Assembly: GCF_945859705.1 (NCBI RefSeq)
Contig: NC_079136.1
Coordinates: 537,501-601,500, forward strand
Direction: 5' to 3'
DNA length: 64,000 nucleotides
Origin: Episyrphus balteatus
Lineage: Eukaryota; Arthropoda; Insecta; Diptera; Syrphidae
In this document: positions 51,401 to 62,321 of the stretch, piece by piece
Numbering within the stretch: position 1 is the stretch's first letter
How the letters are laid out: every line of letters starts with the position of its first letter
The notes under the pieces: generated by a model
Databases searched by the model: none
What the model saw: the letters and a program-made list of their open reading frames with translations, nothing else
What the model was told of the DNA's origin: nothing
Program-made: the position numbers and the translations under genes

Positions 51401-54400
51401 AATGGCGGAGATCCCAGAATCCGTGAAAAAATGTGCTGCCATGCTGAAAGGCTCAAAGACCGATACGGAAAAGTTTGCCGCATTATTTATGGTCACAAAA
51501 TTGGTGAAGGGCAAAGATTGTAATCCACCTGCCAAAAAGCTCCTATTCGAGGCTATTGGATTTGGGTTTCTTAAAAAACTATTAAACTCAAAAGACTTGC
51601 CAAATGATTGTCCACCATTGGTATACAAGAGTGTTGCCTTATCGATTTTAACCTGTTTCTGTCAAGAAGAAGAATTAGCAACACACAAGGATATGATCGA
51701 TGCTATACCCACTTTACTCGAAATTGTAGAAACTGCCGACGATGATGATTATGATGATAATTTGATTGTGGTTAGTGAAGCATACAGCTGTTTGAAGAGC
51801 ATTGCCACTTACGAATCAGGACAGAATGCATTGCTCTCAATTGGAGCGATACCTAAAATGTCGCAAATCTATTCGCAACAAAGTTTCCAGACTGATGAAG
51901 CCTTACATTTAATTGTTATGTTGACAAGTAAATTTGGGCCAGCTTCGTGGACCGACGACCCAAAACCCTTCCATGCCTTAATTCAAAGGATCGCCCTTGA
52001 CATGGAAACCGACCATAGTGACAGAAAATTCGAACTATGCAAAATTCTGTCCTCAATTCTCACTACTTGCCGACGAGAAATTATTGTCAACACTCTGGTT
52101 GGAGAAATTTGGCCAGAAAGCGTGTTCAAAGGTTGCAGTGATATTCTGAAAAGCAAAATTGGACCAAAACAAAGGGATCCAACTCTGCATCTGATAGCAA
52201 CAACTTTGCAAGTTCTCGGTATTCAATGGGCTTTCATGGATGACTCAAAGCAGTTCTTCTTGTTGCTTTTGCAGTTGGCCGCTATCGAAGTTCGTATGCA
52301 GATGGACGAAAAAAAACTTGAGACTACCTTCAAAAATGCCGAACTCATTACAGCCTGTTTCATAATTTTGGAGCTGTGCATCGAGCATATGGCTGGTGAT
52401 GAAATCGACCTGGAACCCAAGGAAAAGCAGACTACTTACACCGCTCTGAAAGGTGCTTTTAACCAAGTTCTCGCTGTGCTAACACGCGTATCCAACGACA
52501 AAATTAAGGATAACATGAATCCACGCGACAGGGCATTCATCTGTGCCATTGTGCGCATATTATCTGCGTGGCTTGCACAGGAAACCACAGCAATGCGCCC
52601 TGCAATCTACAAAATTTTGCCTTTCATGTTCAAATTGTCCAACGAAACTTTCTACGACCTCAGAGCACACCGCAAGGAGAACAAAGAAGGCGAGCCACCA
52701 GTCGATATACTGCGTGTAATGTTACCTGCACTCTGTCATTTGGCTGTAGAAGACGATGCTAGAAAAATCATGTTCACCACCAAACAAGATGCAGTTTTTC
52801 TCGAGGCTATTGAATTCTATTATTCGATTTCGAACTACAAAAAACCACCGATTCCAAGAGCAGAACGTCTAAAGCGCATGAACGAACCAGACCCAGTGCC
52901 AACGCCCAAACAAGTCGAAGAAATGAAAGATGCTCGCACAGCTGTTGTTAGTTTGTGCAACATTTTGATGAATCTTACTGTACTGGAACCAAAAATTGTC
53001 GAGGAGAGCCCTGTGTTTGCTAATCTGCTCAAGTTCGTGTACGATAACTTGCCCGAACTTAAGGACACCCCTGATAACCTTGTGATGCACGGCCATTTGG
53101 CTGTTCTCGGACTATTGCTTCTCAAACAACAATCGAGCAAGGTTAAGCAAAATGATTTCTCTATATGCAGATATATTCAAGCTACAATACGTTTCCTTTG
53201 GGATGCATACAACATTGATGAATCTAATGACCCAACAGCTCTGGTCGTTTCTATCGCTTACAAGGAACATTGGATGGAGATTTCTGAATTATGGTTCCTC
53301 GGTATGCAGACAATGTGCGGTGTGCTGCCACTAATCCCATGGATTTCCGAGTTTGCCGTCGAGAGTGGCTGGGCTGAGGGAATTGTACAAACATTGAAAA
53401 AAGTCAAGATTGGTACTTTGCCTCCGAATGTTAAATCAGCATATGAAGACTTTCTCAGTCAATTGGTTGACGCTAATCCCAGTGTAGTAGCAGTTCTTAA
53501 AAAAGCCGATGCCCTACGTGTCTGCCGCAACCACAGAATGATGGACTTGGGCAAAAAACTCTTTGGAGATTAAAATTATTCTTAAACTTAATTTTCTTAA
53601 AATGATCTTTCGAACAATGAATAAAAACAAAAATAAAAACTAGACTTTCTAAAAGATTTTATAAATAAAACATACAAATAAAATAATAAAAATTAAAATT
53701 CTAAGAAATCATTTTGAAATTATATAATGGATAAAGTTTTTTTCTGTTTCGAAGCAATAACTGAATAGATTTCTTTTTAGTATATTTTCTTAACACTGCA
53801 TAGGTATAAATATAATGTAGAATTATAGATAGTATGTATCATGATGTTGTTTAAAACAAACAGAATGGAGAAAACTGCTGTTGATTTAGATTCGTGTTGG
53901 TTGTGGAGTCTCTGAGCACACGAATCTATTTTTGATTAGCCGATAACTTGGCATATTGCCAGCATAAGTTTTGGTGTATACTCCATGATGGTTTGTATAT
54001 TTCTATCTTAGCGCAGTATGTGTTAATTTTTTAATTTACAAAATGTCGCATTTGTATTTATACGAAAAAAAAATGCGTTCTAAAAACAAAATTTTAAAAG
54101 TCGTTGACTGCAGTTCATGTGGTATTTTTGGAACCCAGAGCTTATTTGTCAGTTTTGCATTATCATATTATTTCTCTCTCTTCGTCGAAGATAAGTTATG
54201 TATTTTTTTTAAATTTTTGTTTTCTATTTTGGTGTAAAGTTTATTGCCGAATAAAATTATTCAAAACAATAACATCATACTGCGTAAAAAATAAGAAATT
54301 TGATAGCCTGTTAATTTGATAGATTGACGTATACTGAATACCTCTTATCATTAATAATAATTGAATAAACACTTAAATATTTTTTATACAAAAAAAGAAC

Positions 54401-57400
54401 AATAGCGTTGTTATGATCTGAAAAAGACTTCCGGTGTTTAGTCCAAAAAGTTTTTTTGTTTTTGTCGATTTTATACGTTTTAGGGTGTAGCTAAACTTAT
54501 AGAACTAGTAACGAAGAAAAATAACAAAAATAATAAAAATTATTAAAATTATTCCTATTTTAAGTAGAGCGATTGAATATAATTCAATTTATAAGTTCAA
54601 GTGACCTCAACTACAAAAATTTATAAAGCGTTTCGCCCAGGTACGCTTTATAAATTTTTGGAGTTGAGGTCACTTGACCTCAAGTGACCTCAACTACAAA
54701 AATTTATAAAGCGTTTCGCACAGGTACGCTTTATAAATTTTTGTAGTTGAGGTCACTTGAACTTATAAATTGACTTATATAACTAGTTCAAGTAAGATAA
54801 ATATCATTTTTCTGTAATTATAGAGCAAATTCTAATGATTTTTTAAGTAACTGATACAAAATTTAAATACGAAAAATTGAGATTCTAGTTAATTAGAAAG
54901 TAAAGTAAAAACAGTTAACCAAAACCAAAATAATGCAGCTATGGACAAAGAACGAGGGCAAGGTGAAAAATTCTCGACCTGACAATAATCTTCTTGCACC
55001 TAGCCACACTTAGTCAAGCGTTTATCAAATTGTAGAATCCCTTCCCGGAAGTAAGAGTCTTCCAGTAAGATTCTTTCAAAATATAAGATAGTTTATGGCC
55101 CTTTCCACTTCTTCATTGGACTCGAATGGCTTCCGATATATAACTTTTTTCTATGTTCGGGAACAAATTGAGTTTGATGATGTCCAATCAGGATAATAGG
55201 GGGAATGGTCGAATAAATCATACTTCAAATTCCGAAGTTTTTCCATAACCAAAGAACTTCTGTGAACAAATGCAAAGTGATATTTTTTTTTCTTTAAACC
55301 AGGCCTCTCCTCATAAGTCCAATTTATTAAGAACATTGGAGTATAATGGGCCGTTATTGTTCTATTCTTCTCAAGTTAAACGTCCAGCAGAATCTCTTTC
55401 GCGTTTAAAAAAAATCTAAGCACATAACCTTTCCGGCAGAGACGATTGGTTTTGCTCTTTTTTGGGCGGAACAACAAGGTTCCATGCACCCCTTGGACTG
55501 TTATTTTGTTTCGGCGTATAGTGCTGAACCCAAGTCTCGTCCATGGTTACAAATCGCTGCAGAAAATCAATTGGATCCTTCTTTAAACGGTCCAAATATT
55601 CCTTTAAAATTCTTTTGCGAGCTTGTTTTTGATCAGCTCTTTGCAAATGCAGCACTCACCTTGTCCAGCGCTTTTTTATGGCTAATTTTTTATGCAAGGT
55701 GTTTCGATTCACATTCGTGTAATCATTTACATCTTGTATCTATTCCTGTTTTTCATAAGCAATAAAGTAAAGATCTTTTGAGTGCGGAATTATCGATTTT
55801 CATTGTTTAGTGAAATCAACTCTAGTTAGACATTTGAGGTTACCGTTGATCAGTGAAACTAAGACTGATTTCGGACTAGGAGTCGCTTGAATTCTTATTT
55901 TGTACTTGAACTTTGATTTAAATTCTATTGAATCACTCTAAAATAAAGAATTTTCATTTTCTTCATTGTTAACCTATTAAAACCTACTTTAAGTTTATAC
56001 ATACAATAGATATGTAAATAAACTTATTGTTGTTATGCATGTAAACAACGAGCCTATAGTGTATATTAGAGTGTCCGCAAGAAATCGATTTTCGAAATTT
56101 GGTCGGGGGAACCCCATAAAATGTTCCGCCTTTGCAGATTTTTAGATAGCCAAAATTTAAGCTCGATTGGATAAGTCTAAATGGTGCCGACACTCGCTCA
56201 AAGTATCAAAAATCTCTGTTTTTTCACTGTTTTTCGAAGAAAATTAGCTCTAGCTCCCAAACAGATGGGGTTATTTTCACTTTTTATATATTAAATGAAA
56301 GGTAGTGTTATTACACATAATTCAGATTCAAAATTTGTTTAGTTTTACAAAAAAAACAAAATATTGTCATCAATTTAAATTTTCAGTACTTACCTCAAAA
56401 AGAGCTGAAGTGCAAACTCGATTTAAAATGAAACTTTTTTTTTACTGTTTTATTAAAAAAAAAAAAATCGAAACATTTAACAGATTTCTAAAAAACAAAA
56501 TACTTAACATCGTGTTAAATTTTTTATAAATAATTATTGAAGTAAATACTAAAAAATTTAATCAAGTGACTTACTTAAAGTAGTTTTGGAAGCATCAGGA
56601 TATAATTTTCGGCACTCACTGACTACCTGAAGTACATATTGTTTTTGTTCCTCATCTTTAGTTAAAAGATTATTAAAATCGGTTATTAACTTGACTCCTC
56701 TTTCTGCCATGTCATTTACGACTTTAAGTGTTTTCACTTTCTTAAAGCCTTCGTTAAAATGGGGGTTTTCGGGCCAAAGATTTGGAGATTCTTTGAGAAA
56801 ACTTGTGTCTATTTTCAATCGGCCGAAAAAGTTCAATGTTTCTTTGTTCACAATATTTTTTAACCCTGCTGTGACAAGTTGTTCAATTTCATGTGGATGT
56901 AGCTTTGGATTTACTATTCTGTTGGTTTCTGTTTCGCTGTTTTTTAAAATTATGTTGGCCATTTCTGATTTTTCGCCATCTGGTAAAGTTGGGTCAAAGA
57001 ACGCCAGACCTACCAGCTCTGAACTCAAATACCATAAATGGTTTGAGAATTTAGCAAGAGCCTTCTCTGAAATGTCTTTGTCTATATTGCGGTATTCAAT
57101 GAAATCACGCAAAAGATCAAGATCTTGTTTAGGAGCCAGATAAGCTCTTGGGGCATTAAACCAAGCCTTGCAGTAAATTTTTACGATGAAAACGCAGATA
57201 TCACCGAGTGCGTTACGTTCCTCGTTACTCATTTTAAACTGGCTTCGAAACATGAATATTTTTAAGCTATAAATATGTAGCTTTGGCCATCCACCTAGCA
57301 TGATGAGTGGCTCCTGGTGTTCTGAATCCAACTACGCTTCCATCTAGAACTCCAACAAAAATCAAAACCAACTGAAGAAATTCCTTATAGTCATTTCTAG

Positions 57401-60400
57401 GCTGACATTCTTGTAGTTTTTCTTTTAATTCACCTGATATCTGGGTTATAACTTCAGGGGTTAGGTGTTTATTTACATTTTTATCACTGATACCCGTGTG
57501 ATATATTTTTGAATCTATTTTTGACCATTAATTTTGGAACCTTTTAAAAATATCTGGTTGAGGTCCAGTGGTTGAACCCAACTTACAATCAAAAATACCT
57601 CTTAGCAAAACTTCGAGAATATGGTGACGACAGGCCAGGTACAGCAACTCTTTATCCAACATTTGCTGCAAAATTTTGCAAGATCCTTTAAGTCTTCCAG
57701 TGTTTGAAGCAGTGGTGTCAAAACACATTGCTTTTACAGCATTCGAAACTCCCCATTGTTCCAGCATTTCATACACAGCTGCTGCCTGCTCTTCACCAGT
57801 ACTATTTTCTATAACTGGCACTCCTAGAAGTTGTTCTTTTTCTCCATAAGATATAGCTATAGCAATGCGTTCATTCTGCTCTCTCTTAAGAACACCTGGC
57901 AACAATTTCCCATCCCAATGAACAACCAATGTCTCATTTTCTGATATTTGTATTCGGTTTCGGATTTCCGCAGTGTATAACATAGAAAGTTTTATTTTAA
58001 ATCGAGTTTGCACTTCAGCTCTTTTTGAGGTAAGTACTGAAAATTTAAATTGATGACAATATTTTTTTTTTGTTGTAAAACTAAACAAATTTTGAATCTG
58101 AATTATGTGTAATAACACTACCTTTCATTTAATATATAAAAAGTGAAAATAACCCCATCTGTTTGGGAGCTAGAGCTAATTTTCTTCGAAAAACAGTGAA
58201 AAAACAGAGATTTTTGATACTTTGAGCGAGTGTCGGCACCATTTAGACTTATCCAATCAAGCTGAAATTTTGGCTATCTAAAAATCTGCAAAGGCGGAAC
58301 ATTTTATGGGGTTCCCCCGAAAAAAATTCGACAAAAATTTTTTTCTATGGGAGTTGCGGTCACTCTAGTGTATATTGTAAGAAAAATAAACAACTTTTCA
58401 TAAAAGACCCATACTTTTGATAATATAACTGCAGTTACTAAAGAAATATTATTGAATAAATAAATGAAAAAAATGCAATTCGTCTGACAATGTTTTCTGT
58501 CAATCCTATTTGCACAAGTTATTGTAAGTTTTATTATTCAAACAAAATATCAATTTGTTTTTGAGCAGACTTATTTTATTTTTCAAGCTGCTGTGTGTGC
58601 GAATATTGGCACGAAAATCCCTTATAAAAATAAAATAATTTGCGGTCACTTACGAGTTGCCAAACTTGATGAAGGCACCTGTTTGTGAAAACAATACAAT
58701 ATCACATCAGGTATTGCACAGCCAGCCGGTTCTTAGCGTGGTTTGCTTCCGCTTCATCCATGTTATTGCTCTTTATTTTATATATGTATGTATATAAAAT
58801 TCTAATTTTAAATAAACTCTGACGTACGCAGTATGTATTGTATACCGCATTTTAAAAATGACACATTCGTTTAAAATATCTACAACAACAATTATTATAT
58901 TATAGGAGCAAATGATTAATGATACACTTTCTAATGTTCAGCTGTTTGTCGATTCAATTTTGAACTTGACAAAGTGAAAATATTAAAAATTATAAATCAA
59001 AAGAGCTTTTGTTTATGTAAACTATTAAAAAGCTTCCTTCTTTAAAATATATGTTTTTGAACTCATGTAATTCTGCTTTAAATGAAGAAATAAGAAAAAT
59101 TTTGATATCTTACAAAAAAAAGTTCCATATTAAATTTTTGTTCTTCCAATTTTTTCAAAATAAACATTTCAGCTTGGAGAGCAATTGGAAAGTGCATACA
59201 ACTTTCTTCCTGGAGAAGCCTCACAGGTGACCGCAAAATTCCTGCAGTCATTTAGACGCTGTCCAGACAATCCACAAACATCATTAGACTCATGGCGTTC
59301 TTATCTATGGCGTGATGCCCTCCCAGATCGTTATAAGCACTTTGCAGAACAGATATACGCACAATGGCTTCACCTTCGTTATCGTTATCTAGCTATTATA
59401 CCAGAATATGTAAACATGCTAAAGCAATTCCGATCATCCGGTTATTTACTTGCACTTATCACAAATGGCCCCTCAAATGCACAATGGGAGAAAGTCAAGA
59501 AGCTAAATGTGAGCCAGTATTTTGATTGTGTGCTAGTATCATCTGACTTACCATGGGAGAAGCCTAATCCGAATATTTTTCTGGCTGCCTGCAATTATCT
59601 TCACGTTAAACCAGCAGAATGCGTTATGATTGGTGATAAAATTGAGACCGATGTACAGGTACGTATCAAAAAATAAATAATTTTAGTTTTAACTATATGT
59701 TGAAATACAAAACAACAACAAAACAAAAAAAAAAAGAACTTTGTGTCTGAGAGCATATATACACTAAAAATAGGACAACTGTAATAAGCAGATAGATGCA
59801 AATTACTTTTGTGTTATTTGTGTTTGCTTGTATATTTCATTTTAACTGAATCTTTCTACTTTCAATTCGAATATGAATTTTTTTTCTTTTAATATCTCTG
59901 CATTGAAAATTTGTTTTTAATATCGTTTCTTTTTGACAAGTGCAAACATTTTTGTTTGGGCTAATTAATATTAAGATTAAAATAAATAATCGTGTGCAAT
60001 TATTTAATTTCAATTTCAAGCAGTTTCTGTAGACAAAATGGGATATGCAAAGTTCTTTTTTTTTTCATTATATTGATCGTATTAGATATTTATAAAAAAA
60101 ATTGAAAGCGCAATATCGGTTGTCAAAATAATGTATAGATAATACTAGAATTAAACAAAACAAAAAAGTGTACGCGGGTCTCGAAAGGTTGCGTCTGAAA
60201 ACCTAGGTTTCTGAAATAATTTCTGTAAACGTAGATTATTGGCTGTTTTCTTATTACCATTTCTCTTGGGAATACTTGCTATAACAGATTAACCTGCATC
60301 TAATTTAAAATCTTAAACGTTTGGAGAATAGAATTTATGCATTAGGGTGGTTCTTATTTATATGAAGAAAAAAAAAATTGTGTTTTATTATGAGCACTTT

Positions 60401-62321
60401 TTTTTTGTCTTGTGAAAATAAATCTAAATATTGTATACCCGTACCAATAAATTCCTATAATGTAGCTTAATCGTTCAGTAATTTTAGGGATCCTTTCCGC
60501 CTTAAAGATTTTTTAACATTTTCATTTAATGTTGACGGGTAGAGACATTGATACATGGTCTAAGTAATGGAATGGATAAAAAAGTTGAAGGTTTTGTCAA
60601 ATGCTCCAAAGCGGCAATACAGGTTTTTGATAGTGGTTTCACACTAAAAGTCTCTTTTTAATTTTTATGCCGTTTTTATGCTATCTGCTTGTGGGAGAGA
60701 TCTATAGAAAAAATTTAACACTATTAAAAGATCAAAAGTTTTATGAAAAGGCTAGCAATAGCTGGACGGAGAACGAACGGCACTTTTGTTTTATGAATTC
60801 ACAACTGTCAACCTTTCTTCAGTAAAAATAATAAGAACTATTCTATTCTATAAAAAAAACCCAAACTGTTCGAAGAGCAACACATTATCATATAGCCATT
60901 ATTTTACCAGAAATCTAGTTTCTCAGACACAACATATTCGAACCATGATTTTTGTGCATACTGCAACACAGATAGCATTTGCAGCAAACAAGGTATTTCT
61001 TCAGCAAATGGATTAGGTGAGAAATGCTTTTGCGCGCTTGGCCCCTCTTGGTAAGTAATTGGTTAAGAAAAAAATGAGGTAATTTAAATGGCGATGAAAA
61101 TTATTTTAGGACTTATCTGTAGGAAATAATTGAGATACAAAAAAAATGTCAGAAATAATTATTTTTTCAATATGAGATAAAATTTTAAAGATGTTAAGAT
61201 AGAAAATTCTTTAATATTTTATTATTTTTCTGTAGTAGTTGAAAAATTCTTCCAAAATCAAAGACTGGAATTAATGAAGAAATGAAAGGGTTTACAAATG
61301 TTTAAATGCTTAAAAGAAAGATATGAAATATGAAACTCTTATGTTTTGAGTCAGGAAATCTTTTATTTTTTATTGAACCATACTTCAAAATTTGTATTCT
61401 TTGGGCAACGTTAAGCTTGCTTATTGTCTTCTTTTGCCTGTTTCTTTAGCGCAGAATTGATAGTTCTTGCACTAATTCAATGAATCAATGATTTTTATTC
61501 TTCAAAACTAATCTCATTGTCATTTTTGTTTACCTTTTTAAATAGATCTTCTAATTTTTTTATATCATGTTGATTCTGACATTTCCTAAGCTAAATTAAA
61601 ATCAGATTTTTGACCAATCGCGCAAAATATTATCCAAACACATTACTACTTTTTAAGAAAAGCTTTTTAATTTAAAAAAAAACAAATTGAAAATATAAAA
61701 AAATAAATACCAAACAAATATTATAAAAAATTACATTTTTATAAAAAAAAAAATTATTATTAAAAAATATTTACTTCCTTAATTAAAGTCGAAAATTTCT
61801 CTCTATACATCCTCTAAACACAAAACCAAAAAAAAAAAACTTTCTTCCAACATCCTATCCATTCAACTACCTTCACCATATCAAATATCCTTCTCGAATC
61901 TTTGGTTAACCAACAACACCTTAAAAAACTGCTGACGTTGATGTTCTGTGGCGCTTAGGGAGGAAAAGCTGCAAATTTAGGCGCTACCATCTGGTTACCG
62001 CTAAATCCAAACGCTATCGAAGACCTAGACGCTGAGTTCGAAGGCAACGAACAAATGCGCCCCGATTTGGTTCTCCAAAATCTATGTGACATGATGCAGT
62101 TCTTCCCTAAATGTAGAAATGAAATGGGTTCTTCTTCAAATGGAGGCAGCTCATCGAAGTTTCCACATGCGGATGGTTCGTCATCGAGTCATACAATGAG
62201 GCGCATCAATAGCCAAGCTGGTGTGAGCTCGACCCGCAAATATCAGGCTTATCGTCGGGGTGCATCACTTCCCGACATTGATTGCAGTAGTGAAAACAGC
62301 TGTGACAGTATCTTCAGCTGA
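42611..62321 (+). CDS. NANP: N-acylneuraminate-9-phosphatase-like HAD hydrolase
   Basis: Exons: 42611-42736, 59173-59658 and 61959-62321, phase-0 joins, 324 residues. HAD motif I is FFDLDNT at residues 22-28 (nucleophile D24, acid D26). Motif II is ITNG (T139), motif III the Lys of PWEKPNP (K172), and motif IV GDKIETD (D197, D202), followed by GGKAANLGATIW. This order and the cap region between motifs I and II match N-acylneuraminate-9-phosphatase, which dephosphorylates sialic-acid 9-phosphate in the cytosol; the fly substrate may differ. Vertebrate NANP is about 248 residues. The extra length here is mainly an N-terminal lead and a Ser-rich C-terminal extension (about residues 255-324: SSSNGGSSS and following). 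Start ATG 42611 is the first in frame; another Met lies five codons later. Intron 1 is 16,436 bp and encloses neurochondrin. Its last-exon acceptor (GGCGCTTAG) is weak. Confidence 0.9.
44029..44337 (+). mobile_element. 309-bp 3' end of the same RTE-like element
   Basis: Flanked by a perfect 15-bp duplication ATTGAAATAATAGGT (44014-44028 and 44338-44352). It encodes the last 80 or so residues of the 14-kb element's protein, starting GWYCHVQRRDPENPVKKA and reading seven residues past the TGA found there, and ends in the same GAA-rich tail. A heavily 5'-truncated copy, dead but little diverged. Confidence 0.9.
44652..44899. mobile_element. Penelope-like remnant with long inverted arms
   Basis: Flanked by a 14-bp duplication AAATTGAGTTATTA (44638-44651 and 44900-44913). 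Arms of about 65 bp (44691-44760 and 44836-44899) are inverted, sharing TTTTGTTTTATTAGGCTCTT and TGAATGCGAA. Between them is CCCCTGAAGAAG, then CATACGAAACGTTAGGTG, which has the CTGAnGA...GAAAC order of hammerhead-type motifs found in Penelope-like element ends. Stem II is hardly formable, so it may be a relic or a coincidence. Confidence 0.5.
45000..48460. other. Intron 1 of the HAD gene, no further feature
   Basis: AT-rich intron sequence. A short direct repeat CGGGTCACATA occurs twice near 46839-46859, and a CCTAAACGGATGGACGGAT patch near 45536 resembles the dispersed repeat family. I see no exon with coding character. Confidence 0.4.
48461..50756 (-). mobile_element. 5'-truncated poly(A) LINE encoding reverse transcriptase
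   Basis: On the minus strand it ends in a 31-base poly(A) (T run 48461-48491) preceded by AATAAATAAA. One frame is open for more than 700 residues (50756 to 48564), starting at a remnant of the endonuclease (ISDHES, the SDH catalytic block). It then has the RT domain: PIxKxxxPxxxxxWRPI block, VFLDLKRAFETID (motif A), GVPQGSKLG (motif B), FADDTLIY (motif C), and KYLGVFIDNKLKF. It is intact through the C-terminus, so the copy is young. It looks like the CR1/Jockey/L2 group; the exact clade is uncertain. I found no clear target duplication. It is antisense to the HAD gene. Confidence 0.85.
51402..53573 (+). CDS. Ncdn: Neurochondrin homologue (intronless, nested)
   Basis: One uninterrupted frame of 723 residues. 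I start at ATG 51402 (AAAATGGCGG, a good context) rather than the upstream TTG. The N-terminus, VKKCAAMLKGSKTDTEKFAALFMVTKLVK with LLFEAIGFGFLKKLL, matches the neurochondrin start (family feature: xxCxxxLKGxxxDxExFAALLLVTK), and the rest is armadillo-like alpha-helical repeats over the full length. Vertebrate neurochondrin is about 729 residues, a neuronal cytoplasmic protein linked to neurite outgrowth, CaMKII and GPCR signalling; length and start fit well. It lies inside intron 1 of the HAD gene on the same strand, with no intron of its own. Poly(A) signal AATAAA at 53620-53625. Confidence 0.93.
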   Translation: MAEIPESVKKCAAMLKGSKTDTEKFAALFMVTKLVKGKDCNPPAKKLLFEAIGFGFLKKLLNSKDLPNDCPPLVYKSVALSILTCFCQEEELATHKDMIDAIPTLLEIVETADDDDYDDNLIVVSEAYSCLKSIATYESGQNALLSIGAIPKMSQIYSQQSFQTDEALHLIVMLTSKFGPASWTDDPKPFHALIQRIALDMETDHSDRKFELCKILSSILTTCRREIIVNTLVGEIWPESVFKGCSDILKSKIGPKQRDPTLHLIATTLQVLGIQWAFMDDSKQFFLLLLQLAAIEVRMQMDEKKLETTFKNAELITACFIILELCIEHMAGDEIDLEPKEKQTTYTALKGAFNQVLAVLTRVSNDKIKDNMNPRDRAFICAIVRILSAWLAQETTAMRPAIYKILPFMFKLSNETFYDLRAHRKENKEGEPPVDILRVMLPALCHLAVEDDARKIMFTTKQDAVFLEAIEFYYSISNYKKPPIPRAERLKRMNEPDPVPTPKQVEEMKDARTAVVSLCNILMNLTVLEPKIVEESPVFANLLKFVYDNLPELKDTPDNLVMHGHLAVLGLLLLKQQSSKVKQNDFSICRYIQATIRFLWDAYNIDESNDPTALVVSIAYKEHWMEISELWFLGMQTMCGVLPLIPWISEFAVESGWAEGIVQTLKKVKIGTLPPNVKSAYEDFLSQLVDANPSVVAVLKKADALRVCRNHRMMDLGKKLFGD
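53620..53625 (+). terminator. Poly(A) signal of neurochondrin
   Basis: AATAAA 46 bases after the stop codon, followed by further AATAAA-like hexamers up to about 53690. Confidence 0.6.
54577..54780. repeat. Four-fold nested palindrome
   Basis: The whole 204 bp is an inverted repeat centred at 54678/54679 (outer arms near TTCAATTTATAAGTTCAAGTG and its inverse). Each half is itself a hairpin: CAAGTGACCTCAACTACAAA, then AAATTTATAAAGCGTTTCGC, a short loop around CCCAGGTA, then the inverse. The two halves are also direct repeats of about 87 bp, differing at a few bases. No coding frame. It lies in HAD-gene intron 1, about 1 kb downstream of neurochondrin and about 180 bp from the mariner fossil. 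Confidence 0.85.
54960..55760 (-). pseudogene. Mariner transposase fossil
   Basis: Minus-strand fragments occur in the right order. First come RKRILKEYLDRLKKDPIDFLQRFVTMDETWVQHYTP (split over two phrases here: RKRILKEYLDRLKKDPIDFL, then QRFVTMDETWVQHYTP), whose VTMDETW is the first catalytic block of mariner. Then comes a block around MEKLRNLKYDLFDHSPYYPDWTSS, cf. HPPYSPDLAPSD with the last catalytic Asp. Then a C-terminal block around EGILQFDKRLTKCG, cf. RWTKCI. Frameshifts and stops separate them. No terminal repeats were identified. Confidence 0.8.
56067..58367 (-). mobile_element. 2.3-kb hAT-like transposon with about 370-bp TIRs
   Basis: Flanked by an 8-bp duplication GTGTATAT (56059-56066 and 58368-58375). 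Ends TAGAGTG with the inverse CACTCTA fit the YARNG start of hAT elements. The inverted repeats run about 368 bp (56067 to about 56434) and about 380 bp (about 57988 to 58367), with high identity and a few indels near the outer tips; that is very long for hAT. The transposase runs on the minus strand inside (57528-58118, then on to 56558). Confidence 0.85.
56558..58118 (-). pseudogene. hAT-like transposase, broken by one stop and one frameshift
   Basis: The N-terminal part (58118-57528) has VVHWDGKLLPGV, FDTTASNTGRLKGSC and CRHHILE (a CxxH-type block), then an in-frame TAA near 57527. The same frame then continues to GFRTPGATHHARWMAKATY (the RW block of hAT transposases). A frameshift near 57270 moves to the frame of 56558-57331, which continues to the C-terminus. 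The first part of the 58118 frame lies inside the terminal repeat and probably precedes a splice acceptor (TTTAAATTTTCAG near 58040), so the true coding start is unclear. Motif order suits hAT, but the family is not the common one I know. The host role is none; this is a dead copy. Confidence 0.7.
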
